This document shows, in pieces, positions 26,247-34,999 of a stretch of DNA of 38,404 bases. The position numbers were made by a program, and so were the translations under genes. The stretch is taken from contig NC_087066.1 of NCBI RefSeq assembly GCF_963678635.1, positions 46,303,225-46,341,628 on the forward strand, given 5' to 3'. This DNA comes from Symsagittifera roscoffensis (taxonomy: Eukaryota; Xenacoelomorpha; Acoela; Convolutidae). The notes under the pieces are model-generated. The model was not told where the DNA came from. It saw nothing but the letters and a program-made list of their open reading frames with translations, and made no database searches. The first letter of the stretch is position 1. Each line of letters starts with the position of its first letter.

Positions 26247-26731
26247 TGATAACGACAACGCCCCCGAGTAAAGACGTGAGGTCTCGCAAGAGGAAGAGAG
26301 ATGTGGAGGGATTGGGCAGTCCTTCAGCGGATGCGGTTTTGGAGAGGAACTTGAGAGAGACAGCCCCCATGGTTCTGGCACGATGGAAGACAGCAGCCTA
26401 CAAGAGTAGCTACGAACCGAGGAAACTGCTCGACGTAGAAAGAGAGATGGATATCCCCACCAGCTCAACAACGGAAGAAGACTTCAAACCTCAGAGGATA
26501 AAAATGAAGCGAGGTTCGACGAGCGGACAGACCTGGGAAGTGGACGTCGGCAAAGAATGGGTCTCAAATGACAACCAGGCTACCGAGAAGCAGCTGACTA
26601 GCGATCCTCTTGAGAAAAATAAAACGAGGAACACCGCCCGACCGTGGTGGGTGGCCCTGGAAACGTTGCAGGAATTGGAAGACTGCTTGAAGAAGCTCGA
26701 CAGTGGAGTGTCACGCAAACGACGCAACTGA
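26207..26731 (+). CDS. Basic/NLS-bearing N-terminal piece of a large accessory ORF
   Basis: 174 codons; the frame opens at 26183, the nominal start is TTG, and the first ATG is at 26246. It contains a strong basic cluster, RSRKRKRD (about residues 25-32), that could act as a nuclear localisation signal, and ends SRKRRN before TGA 26729-26731. After the stop, the same frame continues open (ATQQKADINKLELGSQ) into the next two ORFs. It is therefore probably the N-terminus of a protein of about 1040 residues reaching 29332. The function is unknown. Confidence 0.5.
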   Translation: MEGLDGDKEVESVMITTTPPSKDVRSRKRKRDVEGLGSPSADAVLERNLRETAPMVLARWKTAAYKSSYEPRKLLDVEREMDIPTSSTTEEDFKPQRIKMKRGSTSGQTWEVDVGKEWVSNDNQATEKQLTSDPLEKNKTRNTARPWWVALETLQELEDCLKKLDSGVSRKRRN

Positions 26732-26761
26732 GCTACCCAGCAGAAGGCTGATATCAATAAA

Positions 26762-27067
26762 TTGGAATTGGGGAGCCAACTGAAGAGAACTTGGCAGAAC
26801 TTGTTAAAAGATCATTTTGAAGAAGCGATGAGAACATCTTCATCGGCATCGCCGTTGATGGTGAATCCCTTTGTTAGGACCGCAGGACAACTGATGTTCG
26901 CGTGGAGCCTGTTAGGGATAGAGTTAGAGACACTGACTTCGTACGACAAGTTGCAGTTGGGAGGCAAGAATCTAGAGGTATATCGAATTCTGATGCAGCA
27001 CGTTGCTAGGGACAACTCAGGCTTGAGTCTAGCAAGGAGGAAAGATGCTACCTGTTTCTTGAGATGA
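26762..27067 (+). CDS. Middle piece of the large accessory ORF between two in-frame TGA codons
   Basis: About 111 codons between TGA 26729-26731 and TGA 27065-27067, in the same frame as both neighbours; the nominal start at 26762 is TTG, with no ATG near. It looks folded and helical (GQLMFAWSLLGIELETLTSY). Two TGA codons in one otherwise open frame of 3.1 kb suggest CGA-to-TGA or TGG-to-TGA mutation of one gene. Readthrough is a less likely alternative. Confidence 0.5.
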   Translation: MELGSQLKRTWQNLLKDHFEEAMRTSSSASPLMVNPFVRTAGQLMFAWSLLGIELETLTSYDKLQLGGKNLEVYRILMQHVARDNSGLSLARRKDATCFLR

Positions 27068-27070
27068 ATA

Positions 27071-29332
27071 ATGTCGATGATGACTGACAGTACCATCCTA
27101 GCATGTCACCAGAGAGCAGTTGGAAGCAAGACGCTGGAAAAGAGAGTCTCCACAGTCATCTTGAATGTGTATCAGAGTACTGGGATAGAAAAGGAGGATG
27201 GTTCTAGGCAATCTCTAGAGAGCCACAGGAAGTTAGATGAGATAAGGAGGTTCTACAACAAGAAGTTTGAGGAGAAATACGACGTTCACCGTAACTTGGC
27301 TTCGTCAGGAGAGTACTTGAAACCCAACAAGAAGGGAGAGTACCAGTATGTGTCTGGAGTGATGGGGATGGCATACAACCCTTTCTTGGACTTAGAAGCT
27401 GGAGGTGCCCACAGAAACTATGAGGTGGCGGAGCTGCTGAAGTTCTGGACAGAGAAGATAATGGAGATAGACCCTGTGGAAAGAGAGAGGCCTAGCCTGG
27501 GTCTGATTCTCGAGAGAACACCGGAAGTAAAAAGTGTGCCACGCTCAAGTAAAAGGGTGGAACTAAAAATGGGTAACGGGAACGGCATGTTGACCAAGAA
27601 TCTGGGAGTAGTGTGGAAATTGCTCAGGCCCTCCTGGTGTCCACATCCCCATGCGAGCTTGATCGAGGAAGTCACTGAGCGAGTGAGATTAGCGCCGACA
27701 GAGGATGAAGATTTGGCGACCTTGAGTATAGTACATAGACTGATCCTGCCTCAAGTGAAGGAGTCAAGCGAGATGACGGGTGGAACAGGGTCGATAAAAA
27801 AGATGGAGCCGGGCAGTTGTCTTGACTCGACGTGTGGGAATGGCGAGCACACCTGCGATGGACGATCATGTGTCAGGATACAGTCTTTCCAGAAAGAAGA
27901 CCTAGTCACCTGGTTTGAGGACATCACCGAAAGGGAGAAAAGTGAGATACAGATAGTGGCTGAGTGTTACGCGAGTACCACGGTGAACCTAGCAACAGCT
28001 CTGGGATTCTTCTCAAGAATGTGCAGTCTCCAGTCACTGGAGAGGCTAGAGTCAGAACACCACTTGGTGTCCGCGTTGAGCGTGGAGTTATGGCCCATGA
28101 GCGAAGCCTATAGTCTGCCTCTGAATGCGAAGTCCCTGGTGGGGTCAGTGATGGCCAACCTATGTGGAAGCCACTACCCATTACACATGGCGACGGTAGA
28201 AGTGTCCAGCCAGAGGGTATTGATAGACAAAGCCTTCTCAGTGCCCAAATGTGTAAGACTGGCTCGGATGTCACATCATTCACACAAGCTGTTGAGGAAG
28301 ATCCGAGGAACAGTGCCGCAAGAGCAAAGGGACGACTTGAGTGAAATCTGGGGTAAAGAACTTCTAGGCTTGGAGAGCGAAAATACAAGTGACCACGAGA
28401 GACAAAGCATGGTTGGGAAGCCCATAGTAGGTGCTCCAAACTTGGAAGAAGCCGACGTGGTACACGAGAAGATGATGGAACTTGAGCCTCTCCTAGAAGC
28501 CTCGGGAGAACGCAATCTTAGGAGCATCGACCTCACACACGGGGATTGTCCATGCCACTGTCTGGCGCAGACAGTGTGGTACCCAGACCACGCCAATCTC
28601 TGCCTGATCTGGGATGTAGAAGAAATCAGGTCGTTGGGACTACCCGAGCATCGACAAAAAGTGACCATCTTGGTGGTAAGCACAATGCTGGCTCTACGAT
28701 GGATGGAAGAAAGCTTAGCAAAGTATCGGGAATCGAAGACGCCAACAGCAGAGTCGATTCACGCGACAGACTACAGCCGGAGACTTGAGTTGTTCGAGAC
28801 CGCATGCAAGGTATTCGCCATACCAATGGAAGTCAGACACATTTGGAGCCGCTTGAGATTCTTTCCTTGGTTTCGCGCGACGTTAGTATCCTGGTTATAT
28901 GTGGTGACGAAGGATCACATGAGGAAACATCAAAAAGAATATCGACAATTCCAGGCCGAGATAGGGCCAGATGCCTCCAAGAGACCTCTGCTGACCCATC
29001 GAAATGCGATCACGACGGGGTGGAAAAGAGTGGGTAGAGTATCCAGAGACAACACTAGAGCGAGGGAGTCGATCCTGGAGGAGGACCTAGCGAAGAATGT
29101 AAGCCTGAGTCTGCACAATTCCTTCTGTTTGAAACGGGAGTCGAAGGTGAAGAGATTACCGAATCAAGTGAAGAGATTGCAAGAGCAAAGGGAGTGGATG
29201 CGATCCTATGAACAGCTGAAGGCTTGGGAGGAGATTGTGATCAGCTCCGATGATGAGCAGGCACTATTGAGACAGATCACAATGTCAAACATATCTGGAT
29301 CGGGTACCTCGAGGGCGAAGAACACGAGGTGA
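27071..29332 (+). CDS. Large accessory protein of unknown function (main part)
   Basis: 753 codons from ATG 27071, in the same frame as the two pieces above. It is predicted to be mostly globular and helical. A cysteine-rich patch is at about residues 253-266 (CLDSTCGNGEHTCDGRSC) and a second His/Cys cluster near 491-515 (THGDCPCHC, then YPDHANLC), which could bind zinc. The C-terminus is basic (KRLPNQVKRLQEQREWM), then acidic (ISSDDEQALL). There is no signal peptide and no fusion-peptide or transmembrane pattern, so it is not an obvious envelope. It is the last ORF before the 3' UTR. I recognise no family. Confidence 0.7.
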   Translation: MSMMTDSTILACHQRAVGSKTLEKRVSTVILNVYQSTGIEKEDGSRQSLESHRKLDEIRRFYNKKFEEKYDVHRNLASSGEYLKPNKKGEYQYVSGVMGMAYNPFLDLEAGGAHRNYEVAELLKFWTEKIMEIDPVERERPSLGLILERTPEVKSVPRSSKRVELKMGNGNGMLTKNLGVVWKLLRPSWCPHPHASLIEEVTERVRLAPTEDEDLATLSIVHRLILPQVKESSEMTGGTGSIKKMEPGSCLDSTCGNGEHTCDGRSCVRIQSFQKEDLVTWFEDITEREKSEIQIVAECYASTTVNLATALGFFSRMCSLQSLERLESEHHLVSALSVELWPMSEAYSLPLNAKSLVGSVMANLCGSHYPLHMATVEVSSQRVLIDKAFSVPKCVRLARMSHHSHKLLRKIRGTVPQEQRDDLSEIWGKELLGLESENTSDHERQSMVGKPIVGAPNLEEADVVHEKMMELEPLLEASGERNLRSIDLTHGDCPCHCLAQTVWYPDHANLCLIWDVEEIRSLGLPEHRQKVTILVVSTMLALRWMEESLAKYRESKTPTAESIHATDYSRRLELFETACKVFAIPMEVRHIWSRLRFFPWFRATLVSWLYVVTKDHMRKHQKEYRQFQAEIGPDASKRPLLTHRNAITTGWKRVGRVSRDNTRARESILEEDLAKNVSLSLHNSFCLKRESKVKRLPNQVKRLQEQREWMRSYEQLKAWEEIVISSDDEQALLRQITMSNISGSGTSRAKNTR

Positions 29333-29761
29333 GCCGGTGGCTCAAAAGGAAATTCTAGAGTCTTGAGAGGGAGGGGGCTCAAGGGTGAACTCGGATGAAA
29401 TCTGGGTTCACGAAAAAGAAATTTTAACAAATGAGATATTGTTATTAATGTGCTAGATCTATTATATGAATCAAAATGCTGCATGACAATATCCTGATTG
29501 AATAGGACAAAAGAAATTTTAAAATTACCAGCTTAAAAAGCGAGAATTCAGAGGTGCAGGTGTGTGCAGATTTTGATTGCTGTTTAGCGATAGTGTGAAA
29601 ATTTTATATGGTAGTGATTTTTGGAAGGTAGATAAACTTAAGTCTGCTGCAAACTTCTGTAAATGACCACTGACACTGTATCTTGAGTGACATCGGGTTT
29701 CTGGGGATTCACTGACAGGGACAGCACGCGATGAGGACATCGATATTGAGTCCGGGGAGTA
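29333..29761 (+). other. 3' UTR and polypurine tract of the giant element
   Basis: 429 bases without ORF, AT-rich after about 29410. It ends in GTCCGGGGAGTA directly before the LTR start; GGGGAG (29754-29759) is the probable polypurine tract. The same TCCGGGGAGTA word precedes LTRs E1 and E2. Part of the region (near 29655-29680, GACACTGTA context) resembles the end of the E1/E2 3' regions. Confidence 0.7.
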
Positions 29762-29956
29762 TGTGCCAGTCGGTCATATCTGGAAGTTTGACCTTGAGGG
29801 ACATGAAAATACGTGATTTTCGAGTGAAGTTTTTATTTTCAAAAGTTCGAACGGAGCCTGTCATGCTCAGTTTTCTCGCACCAACTGAAAACACAAAAAG
29901 AGAAGAATCAGAACGACCGATTTACAATCGCGGGAAAGTGCTTGAATAGAACAGCG

Positions 29957-29989
29957 GGAAATTGCTATTCGCAATTTCCAGATATAAAA
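29957..29989 (+). promoter_or_regulatory. LTR promoter: inverted repeat plus TATA box (copy C)
   Basis: Third copy of the 9-bp inverted repeat (29957-29979) followed by TATAAAA (29983-29989). In the 3' position it could drive read-out transcription into the LINE flank. Confidence 0.55.
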
Positions 29990-30364
29990 TAAGACACGAG
30001 TAGAGCTGTCTTATCCCGAAACAGGAGGAGAGATAATAAAAAGAAGAGAGAACAACTATTCGGAACAAACTAGAGTGAACCTTCAATGGAAAGGTGGACA
30101 GCTTGAGTGTCCCAATGGTTCATACAAAAACTCAAATTCTAGAGTCAGAATTTACTTCTGTTACCAAAACTGACCAGTATTAAACTTATCTAGTTATATT
30201 ATCTAATTCTTGAGTTGCTTACCAATTTAATTACTCCTTGTACTCGAGTGCATCAGCATGTGAGTCCCTAATTTAATTTTCTCGAGTGGGTTTTATGATT
30301 GTTATGTTGAGATAAGGCGAATTTTAGGTTGATTCATCTGAAATGGATCAAAGTTCCACTGTCC

Positions 30365-30370
30365 AATAAA
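30365..30370 (+). promoter_or_regulatory. Poly(A) signal in 3' LTR
   Basis: Canonical AATAAA, 376 bases downstream of the TATA box, so that a transcript started in the 5' LTR contains it in its 3' copy of R. The same hexamer is at 3615-3620 and 8583-8588. Confidence 0.55.
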
Positions 30371-30659
30371 AAGTAACTTATAGGATTGTTCCGACCCTGT
30401 TTTTAACGGCGTTCGTGTATTTTGGGTATTTTGAGACCTAAGTATGGGAACGTTCTTATTTTCTAGAGTGGGGGGATATTTTGGTAGTAGCCTTTAAGCT
30501 GTAACGGGTTCTAGTCTCATGTCGCAAGCGAACCGAATTGGCTCCGACCGTTCTTGAGGTAGAAAAACACAAGAGATAGTGTCCCTGACTCTCGAGCCAA
30601 TGGTTATAGGGCCTATTTTTCTTAAGCCTCATATGTGACCGAAGTAGGCGACTGTTACA

Positions 30660-30871
30660 AAAAACTTGAGTAAAAGTACAGAGGAACCCAGGTAAGGTAG
30701 TGTTCTTAAGCAGAGAATATCCCTCTCAATACAGGTAGCGAACGCTGCCTGCGTACCCGTCTTGATTAATAATAAAACTAATTTTGAGGAATTTTTATCA
30801 TTTTTAGAGCCAAGGGACCGAAAACGCAGCTTAGTGTAAGTACCTGATAAACTCAAAGCCTCATATCAGGT
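30660..30871 (+). pseudogene. Decayed LINE, C-terminus and 3' hairpin (right half)
   Basis: Resumes the LINE interrupted at 3011/7979: KNLSKSTEEPR, then ISLSIQVANAACV near 30717-30755, matching the better-preserved ISLAIQIANAVCV at 36800-36840. After the ORF comes an 8-bp perfect inverted repeat, ACCTGATA/TATCAGGT (30842-30849 and 30864-30871), also seen after LTR E2 (near 32940-32970). It may be a conserved 3' terminal hairpin of this LINE. Confidence 0.7.
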
Positions 30872-31057
30872 CAATCTTTACGAGTTTCTTTCAACTCCGT
30901 TGCAGGTGATCGTTTTCTCATTCTGATTGGTTCGATTCCCAACCATCTGACTCTTAATTCACGTTATACTTTACTTTTCCCTAACTTATGAAATTACAAT
31001 GGCTTTTTGACTGACGATATGATAGAGTAGTGACGTTAATTCGTTTAGCAGAATAGC
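30872..31057. other. Intergenic spacer, nothing recognised
   Basis: About 190 bases with no ORF, repeat or motif I can support. Confidence 0.5.
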
Positions 31058-31262
31058 TTTTGCCTATGACCTTCTGATATAGCGTAAAAAAAAACAAAGA
31101 AAAACTATGCAACCTTAGGCATCAACATTACTTCTTATTAGTTGTTTGTATTAGTATTAGTAGGTTACAGCTACTGCTGATGGGATTGCTGCCAGTGAGT
31201 TCTCTATATTTTCTCCCCAAGTTTATGCAGCCACTGCAATCACATACAATTGGCCAGCTGCA
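31058..31262 (+). repeat. Dispersed repeat of about 205 bp, copy 1
   Basis: TTTTGCCTATGACCTTCTGATATAGCGT...CCAGCTGCA, about 95% identical by eye to 33677-33882. It lacks coding capacity. It ends abruptly at the 5' truncation point of element E2. It might be a SINE-like or UTR-derived repeat; no A/B box was recognised. Confidence 0.75.
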
Positions 31263-32017
31263 AAAAAAAGAGACAAAGAGGTGACAAAAGAGAAGAAGTT
31301 AAAACTCAGAATTGTTTTATGTGTGTGACGAAAACTCAAGTGAGAAACTAAGCAACCAAGTTGTAATTGAAAACTACAAGATTTAGTTCAGTTTTGAGCT
31401 TTAAAAGAATTTGTTGCATTTATAAATTTGCAATTTGATTTTAGTTAGTGGCTTTGAAGACACTTACTATTTATTTAGAAAGGCTTGAGTAAAGAGTATA
31501 TTTAAATATTCCAGCCTGCATGACTGTTTTCAATCAACTAGGAGAACTGATCACTTTGTGGTGACATGAAAGGCTTGGGTAATCTCTTGAAGAGGGAGAT
31601 TGATTCATTGTTTTTTCTAACCACAAAGTTTCTTAATTTTAATATTCAGGACAATAACAACTAAAATTTCCGAAGGGAAGAAGCATAGTAGGATAATTTT
31701 AGCTTGTTGGTTGGCAGGACTGTTTTGCAAACTAACACCTTTTAAAACCTAGGAGAAAAACTTTTAATTCAGGGAAATGAAGTTGGAAGTCAGAAAAAAT
31801 GTTTTATCTTAGGTCATATCCTCAAAGTGCAGATTAGTGAAAAAATTTAGAAGGCTATAGCAATGTAGTATGATGCCATTTATATTCTGCAGTGAGTCGA
31901 TATGACGTGGAAAAGAGATATTTCGTGCAGTTTGTAAATTATGTTCGATGACACTGTACCAATTTTACGAATATTGCGAGATTCAATGGGGACATTGACC
32001 GGGCTGTCCGGGGAGTA
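31263..32017 (+). mobile_element. 3' region of related LTR element E2 (5'-truncated)
   Basis: Aligns with about 250-1000 (same order of words, with scattered substitutions and small indels) and ends in the same purine tract, CTGTCCGGGGAGTA. No ORF remains. With the following LTR this is the 3' end of a second copy of the E family. Confidence 0.75.
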
Positions 32018-32930
32018 TGTGACATTCGACCAGAATGGACAAAATTGCAGATTCAGCAGTTTCAAGTTCTTAGCAGCGAACCTTCCGAATTGGCGGTTTT
32101 GAAGGAATAAGAACGTTATTCGAACGATTAGACAAATCGTGAAGTCTGAAAGATTCGGAAATTCCTAAATTATAAAAATTCGAATTGATGACGTAATAAT
32201 TCTAAGAAACGTCAAAAACGGCCATTTTGGAGAAAAGCCGAAATAGACACACAACAACGATAGTTGCGACGACAACAACAACGGAAAAATTAAGAATCGG
32301 AATCAGAAAAAAGCAGAAGAAGCAGAGACCGTTCCGAGTTGCAACTATTGTGCCGCTACAAAAGTTGCAATGCTGTTGCGAACAACGTTGAAGGGTGGAA
32401 GACAGCCTTCCGGAAGGAAAATAAAGGTCTTATTTCCCCGGATTCAAGAATCCGGAGGGGTCTCGGGATTTGGACTGAAACTGTTTTACATAAGCTTTTA
32501 GCTTCCCTATTATGCCCTGAGTTGAATTTAACTAACATCAGAATTCATTTTGCAAGGATGAGAAGCCAGGAGTTGGGGGGAAGGGTTGATCCATCTTCGA
32601 TGGAGATGATGATTTTTATCTACTGAACAAAAACAATAGTAATATAATAAGTCGTAGTAGCCCTGATTTTAGGAGTGACCTCGTGGTCTGGGGATACTGA
32701 GACCCAGCCATGAGCTCACTATTTCTGCATGTAATCAAGTTAATTTGAGCGCTCTGGTCGAAGCCGGAGAAGAGTAACGTTTTTGTCGACCCGATGTTGA
32801 AAAGACCACCAAAAGAACTGGCTTGGTAGAGACGGTGAAAAGCATGTAGAGCTATGTTTAGACGTTGGCCAGTCGTCTCAGAACCTAGCTTTATTTTCCG
32901 TCGATATGTATCTTCCGGGCGAATGTTACA
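32018..32930 (+). mobile_element. LTR of related element E2
   Basis: A 913-bp LTR, TGTGACATTC...GAATGTTACA, homologous to 1001-1938. It keeps the hairpin at 32339-32370 with one mismatch in the right arm. It is followed by TAGTG and LINE 3'-end sequence, so it inserted into a LINE tail. Short ORFs inside are not genes. Confidence 0.75.
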
Positions 32931-33676
32931 TAGTGAAAGTATCTGATAAACCCGAAGCCTCATATCAGGTCCCTAAACTTATGTTAGTCCTGCCTTTAAA
33001 CACACAGATTTACTCGACAAAATCGACACACTTGTACGCCTTGAACTTGAGAGAATCTTCAATTGTATCATTTCCGATGTCTCTTTCATTCAAATTTGCT
33101 TGCCCACGAAACAAGGAGGGTTTGGTCTTTCAAACACCAGCACTCTCAGCTCATCAGCATTTATTGCTTTTTTTGTTTCCACTGAAACTTTACGGCACTG
33201 CTTTGCTTCTGAGATAAACAATCTTGGTCTTTTTAACGCAGCCGTCGACCACTGGAAGTCTCTCAGCAACCACCGATTTGAAGAATTAACCCCCCAGTGC
33301 GCCCAAAAATTTTGGACAAAACCTATCTACGAACAACAATCCGCAAACATTTTGAGCAATTGTACCGACGAAAACTCACTTGCTCGTTATCACGGCTGTC
33401 GCCCGGTAGGTTCAGTCGCTTGGCTGGACGTCCTTCCTTCTCGTCCGCTGGGTCTGACTTTGTCCGATGATGAGTTCCGTATTTCAGCTGGTCTGCGTCT
33501 AGGAGCCCCAGTAACCGCACAACACACGTGCAAATGTGGCTATGTCGCAGCAACAGATGGAAGACACGCACTTGTCTGCCCGAAGATCAAGCACAGGTTC
33601 ATCAGACACTCGAATGGCAACATGATCATTAAAGATTCTATAAAATCACTCGGCATCAGTTCCACACTAGAATAAT
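32931..33676 (+). pseudogene. LINE fragment: reverse-transcriptase C-terminal region
   Basis: The first about 45 bases carry the LINE 3' hairpin. Then comes a LINE ORF2 C-terminal region, frame-broken near 33050-33100 and open at 33100-33675. It reads LPTKQGGFGL-like (seen as MPTKQGGFGLSN), WLDVLPSRPLGLTLSDDEFR, then AGLRLGAPVTAQHTCKCG with a Cys/His cluster (CKCGY..., HALVC). This is characteristic of the post-RT region of metazoan LINEs with a terminal zinc-binding motif. It stops at SSTLE, where the dispersed repeat begins, although intact relatives continue (compare 36440 onward). Confidence 0.75.
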
Positions 33677-33882
33677 TTTTGCCTATGACCTTCTGATATA
33701 GCGTGAAAAAAAAACAAAGAAAAACTATGCAACCTTAGGCATGAACATTACTTCTTATTAGTTGTTTGTATTAGTATTAGTAATTTACAGCTACTGCTGA
33801 TGGGATTGCTGCCAGTGAGTTCTCTGGATTTTCTCCCCGAGTTTATGCAGCCACTGCAATCACATACAATTAGCCAGCTGCA
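33677..33882 (+). repeat. Dispersed repeat of about 205 bp, copy 2
   Basis: Second copy of 31058-31262, inserted or joined exactly where the LINE ORF is cut. Sequence after CCAGCTGCA (33883 onward) differs from copy 1. Confidence 0.75.
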
Positions 33883-34109
33883 GATGTTAGCTTCTGAAAA
33901 AATCAAATCGACGCAATTCCGCATCGCTTTCAAATTTCGGTTTTTTCAAGCCCATCAATCAATAGAAACCTACAAACTTATTCAATCTGATTAATGTTTT
34001 TCACGTGAACTCAACTCTTATTTTTTCTGTTGTTGTTTTACTTGTAGTAGCAGTAAGAAATATAGACAACTGTCAGCTGGAAAAGAAAAACGAACGCATG
34101 GAAACTGTA
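33883..34109. other. Intergenic spacer, nothing recognised
   Basis: AT-rich, with no ORF or repeat I can support. It might be a continuation of the dispersed repeat's source element. Confidence 0.4.
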
Positions 34110-34280
34110 AAAAAAATTGTTTTTCACAAACCTTGAATGCTTGAATTTCGAATAAAAAAAATTAGATGGCTCCAAAATTTTTTGAAATTGTAGAACAAAT
34201 TATGCAGGACATTTTTTGTTAAAATTAACCCAGTTTAAGAAAACTGCATAAATAGGTGAAACTTACTCGCTGGGACATTA
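34110..34280. repeat. Diverged direct repeat, left copy
   Basis: About 170 bases sharing order and words (TTGTAGAACAAATTATG, TTTTTTGTTAAA, AATAGGTGAAA, CTGGGA) with 34640-34810. The two copies flank a LINE fragment. Confidence 0.55.
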
Positions 34281-34283
34281 TCA

Positions 34284-34595
34284 TCATTTTTTTCCGCCTT
34301 GTCTCAGTCTACTGGGGTCGGCGGGGCAACCCTGAATTGACGAGCGCGACGAGTCCCATTTGGGGATGTCTTCTTTCCTGAGCCGACGTGTTTTCATCAA
34401 GCTATCCACTTCACTTATCCGAGTTTTCTTTGATCTTCCTTTGGGTCTCTTTCCTTCAACTTTCAGGTCGAATGCCAGATGATTTGGGTCTGCGGTGACT
34501 CTTCGCATAACATGACCGAAATCGAACCACCGTAATTGGTCGGTCTCAACAAACACTCGATCCGCTAGAGAGACTCCACACATAATTCGCGTCAC
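34284..34595 (-). pseudogene. Non-LTR retrotransposon C-terminal fragment (minus strand)
   Basis: A 103-codon minus-strand ORF with RLRWFDFGHVMRR and GKRPKGRSKKTRISEVDSLM. This is the typical end of RTE/CR1-like endonuclease-reverse transcriptases (RLRWFGHV...GKRPRGRPKKRW...). It is only the extreme C-terminus, with no RT or endonuclease core, so it is a dead 5'-truncated copy. Confidence 0.75.
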
Positions 34596-34639
34596 TCAGT
34601 AGATGTAAGGCCTTGTTTAGCTAACGCATTAAGTGTCCA

Positions 34640-34810
34640 TGCTTTTTTCAAAACACTCAACTTTTGAATTTCTTCGAAAAAAATAGATAACAACAAGCTC
34701 TTTGAATTTGTAGAACAAATTATGGTCAACACTTTTTTGTTAAACCTAACCCTATTTGAGAAAACTGGATCAATAGGTGAAAATTTCATTTCACTGGGAA
34801 ATCTGATAAT
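34640..34810. repeat. Diverged direct repeat, right copy
   Basis: Partner of 34110-34280. An old duplication or paired termini of an unidentified element around the LINE fragment. Confidence 0.55.
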
Positions 34811-34999
34811 TAATTTCCATTTACGAAATTAGAAGCCGATCACGTTTTTCGCGACCTGTACACGTGTGCTGCTCAACTTTCTTGTAACAATGGATATGCA
34901 CTGAACTTGAACAAAAATTACAAGTAAAACCTATATCAGAGTACTCACGTCGTTCATTAATATAAAAAAATTTTTCGTTTTTACAGCTGTTGTCCTATA
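34811..34999. other. Intergenic spacer, nothing recognised
   Basis: About 190 AT-rich bases with no feature I can support. Confidence 0.4.

Larger units (their letters stand above)
7980..30659 (+). mobile_element. Giant Ty3/gypsy-type LTR retrotransposon with a 10 kb accessory region
   Basis: A complete element of about 22.7 kb bounded by TG...CA LTRs of 899 and 898 bp. Its gag-PR-RT-RH-IN order is that of Metaviridae (Ty3/gypsy). Integrase has D-x58-D-x35-E and a GPF-type C-terminal motif. Typical gypsy elements are 5-10 kb; the excess is a 2.6 kb repetitive leader, a long RNase H-integrase linker, and about 10 kb of ORFs between integrase and the 3' LTR. It is inserted in an A-run of a LINE ORF. 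The left flank ends GTAAA and the right begins AAAAAC, so a target-site duplication cannot be defined unambiguously. This copy has several frame breaks and is probably not autonomous. Confidence 0.9.
29762..30659 (+). mobile_element. 3' LTR (copy C) of the giant retrotransposon
   Basis: An 898-bp LTR, TGTGCCAGTC...GACTGTTACA. By eye, five substitutions distinguish it from copy A (near 29845, 29852, two at 30381-30382, and 30639). TATAAAA is at 29983-29989 and the poly(A) signal AATAAA at 30365-30370. The LINE reading frame resumes immediately after it (KNLSKSTEEPR). Confidence 0.92.

Noticed and set aside
27071-29332. Envelope glycoprotein in the last ORF position
   Set aside because: No signal peptide, no transmembrane anchor and no fusion-peptide pattern are visible.
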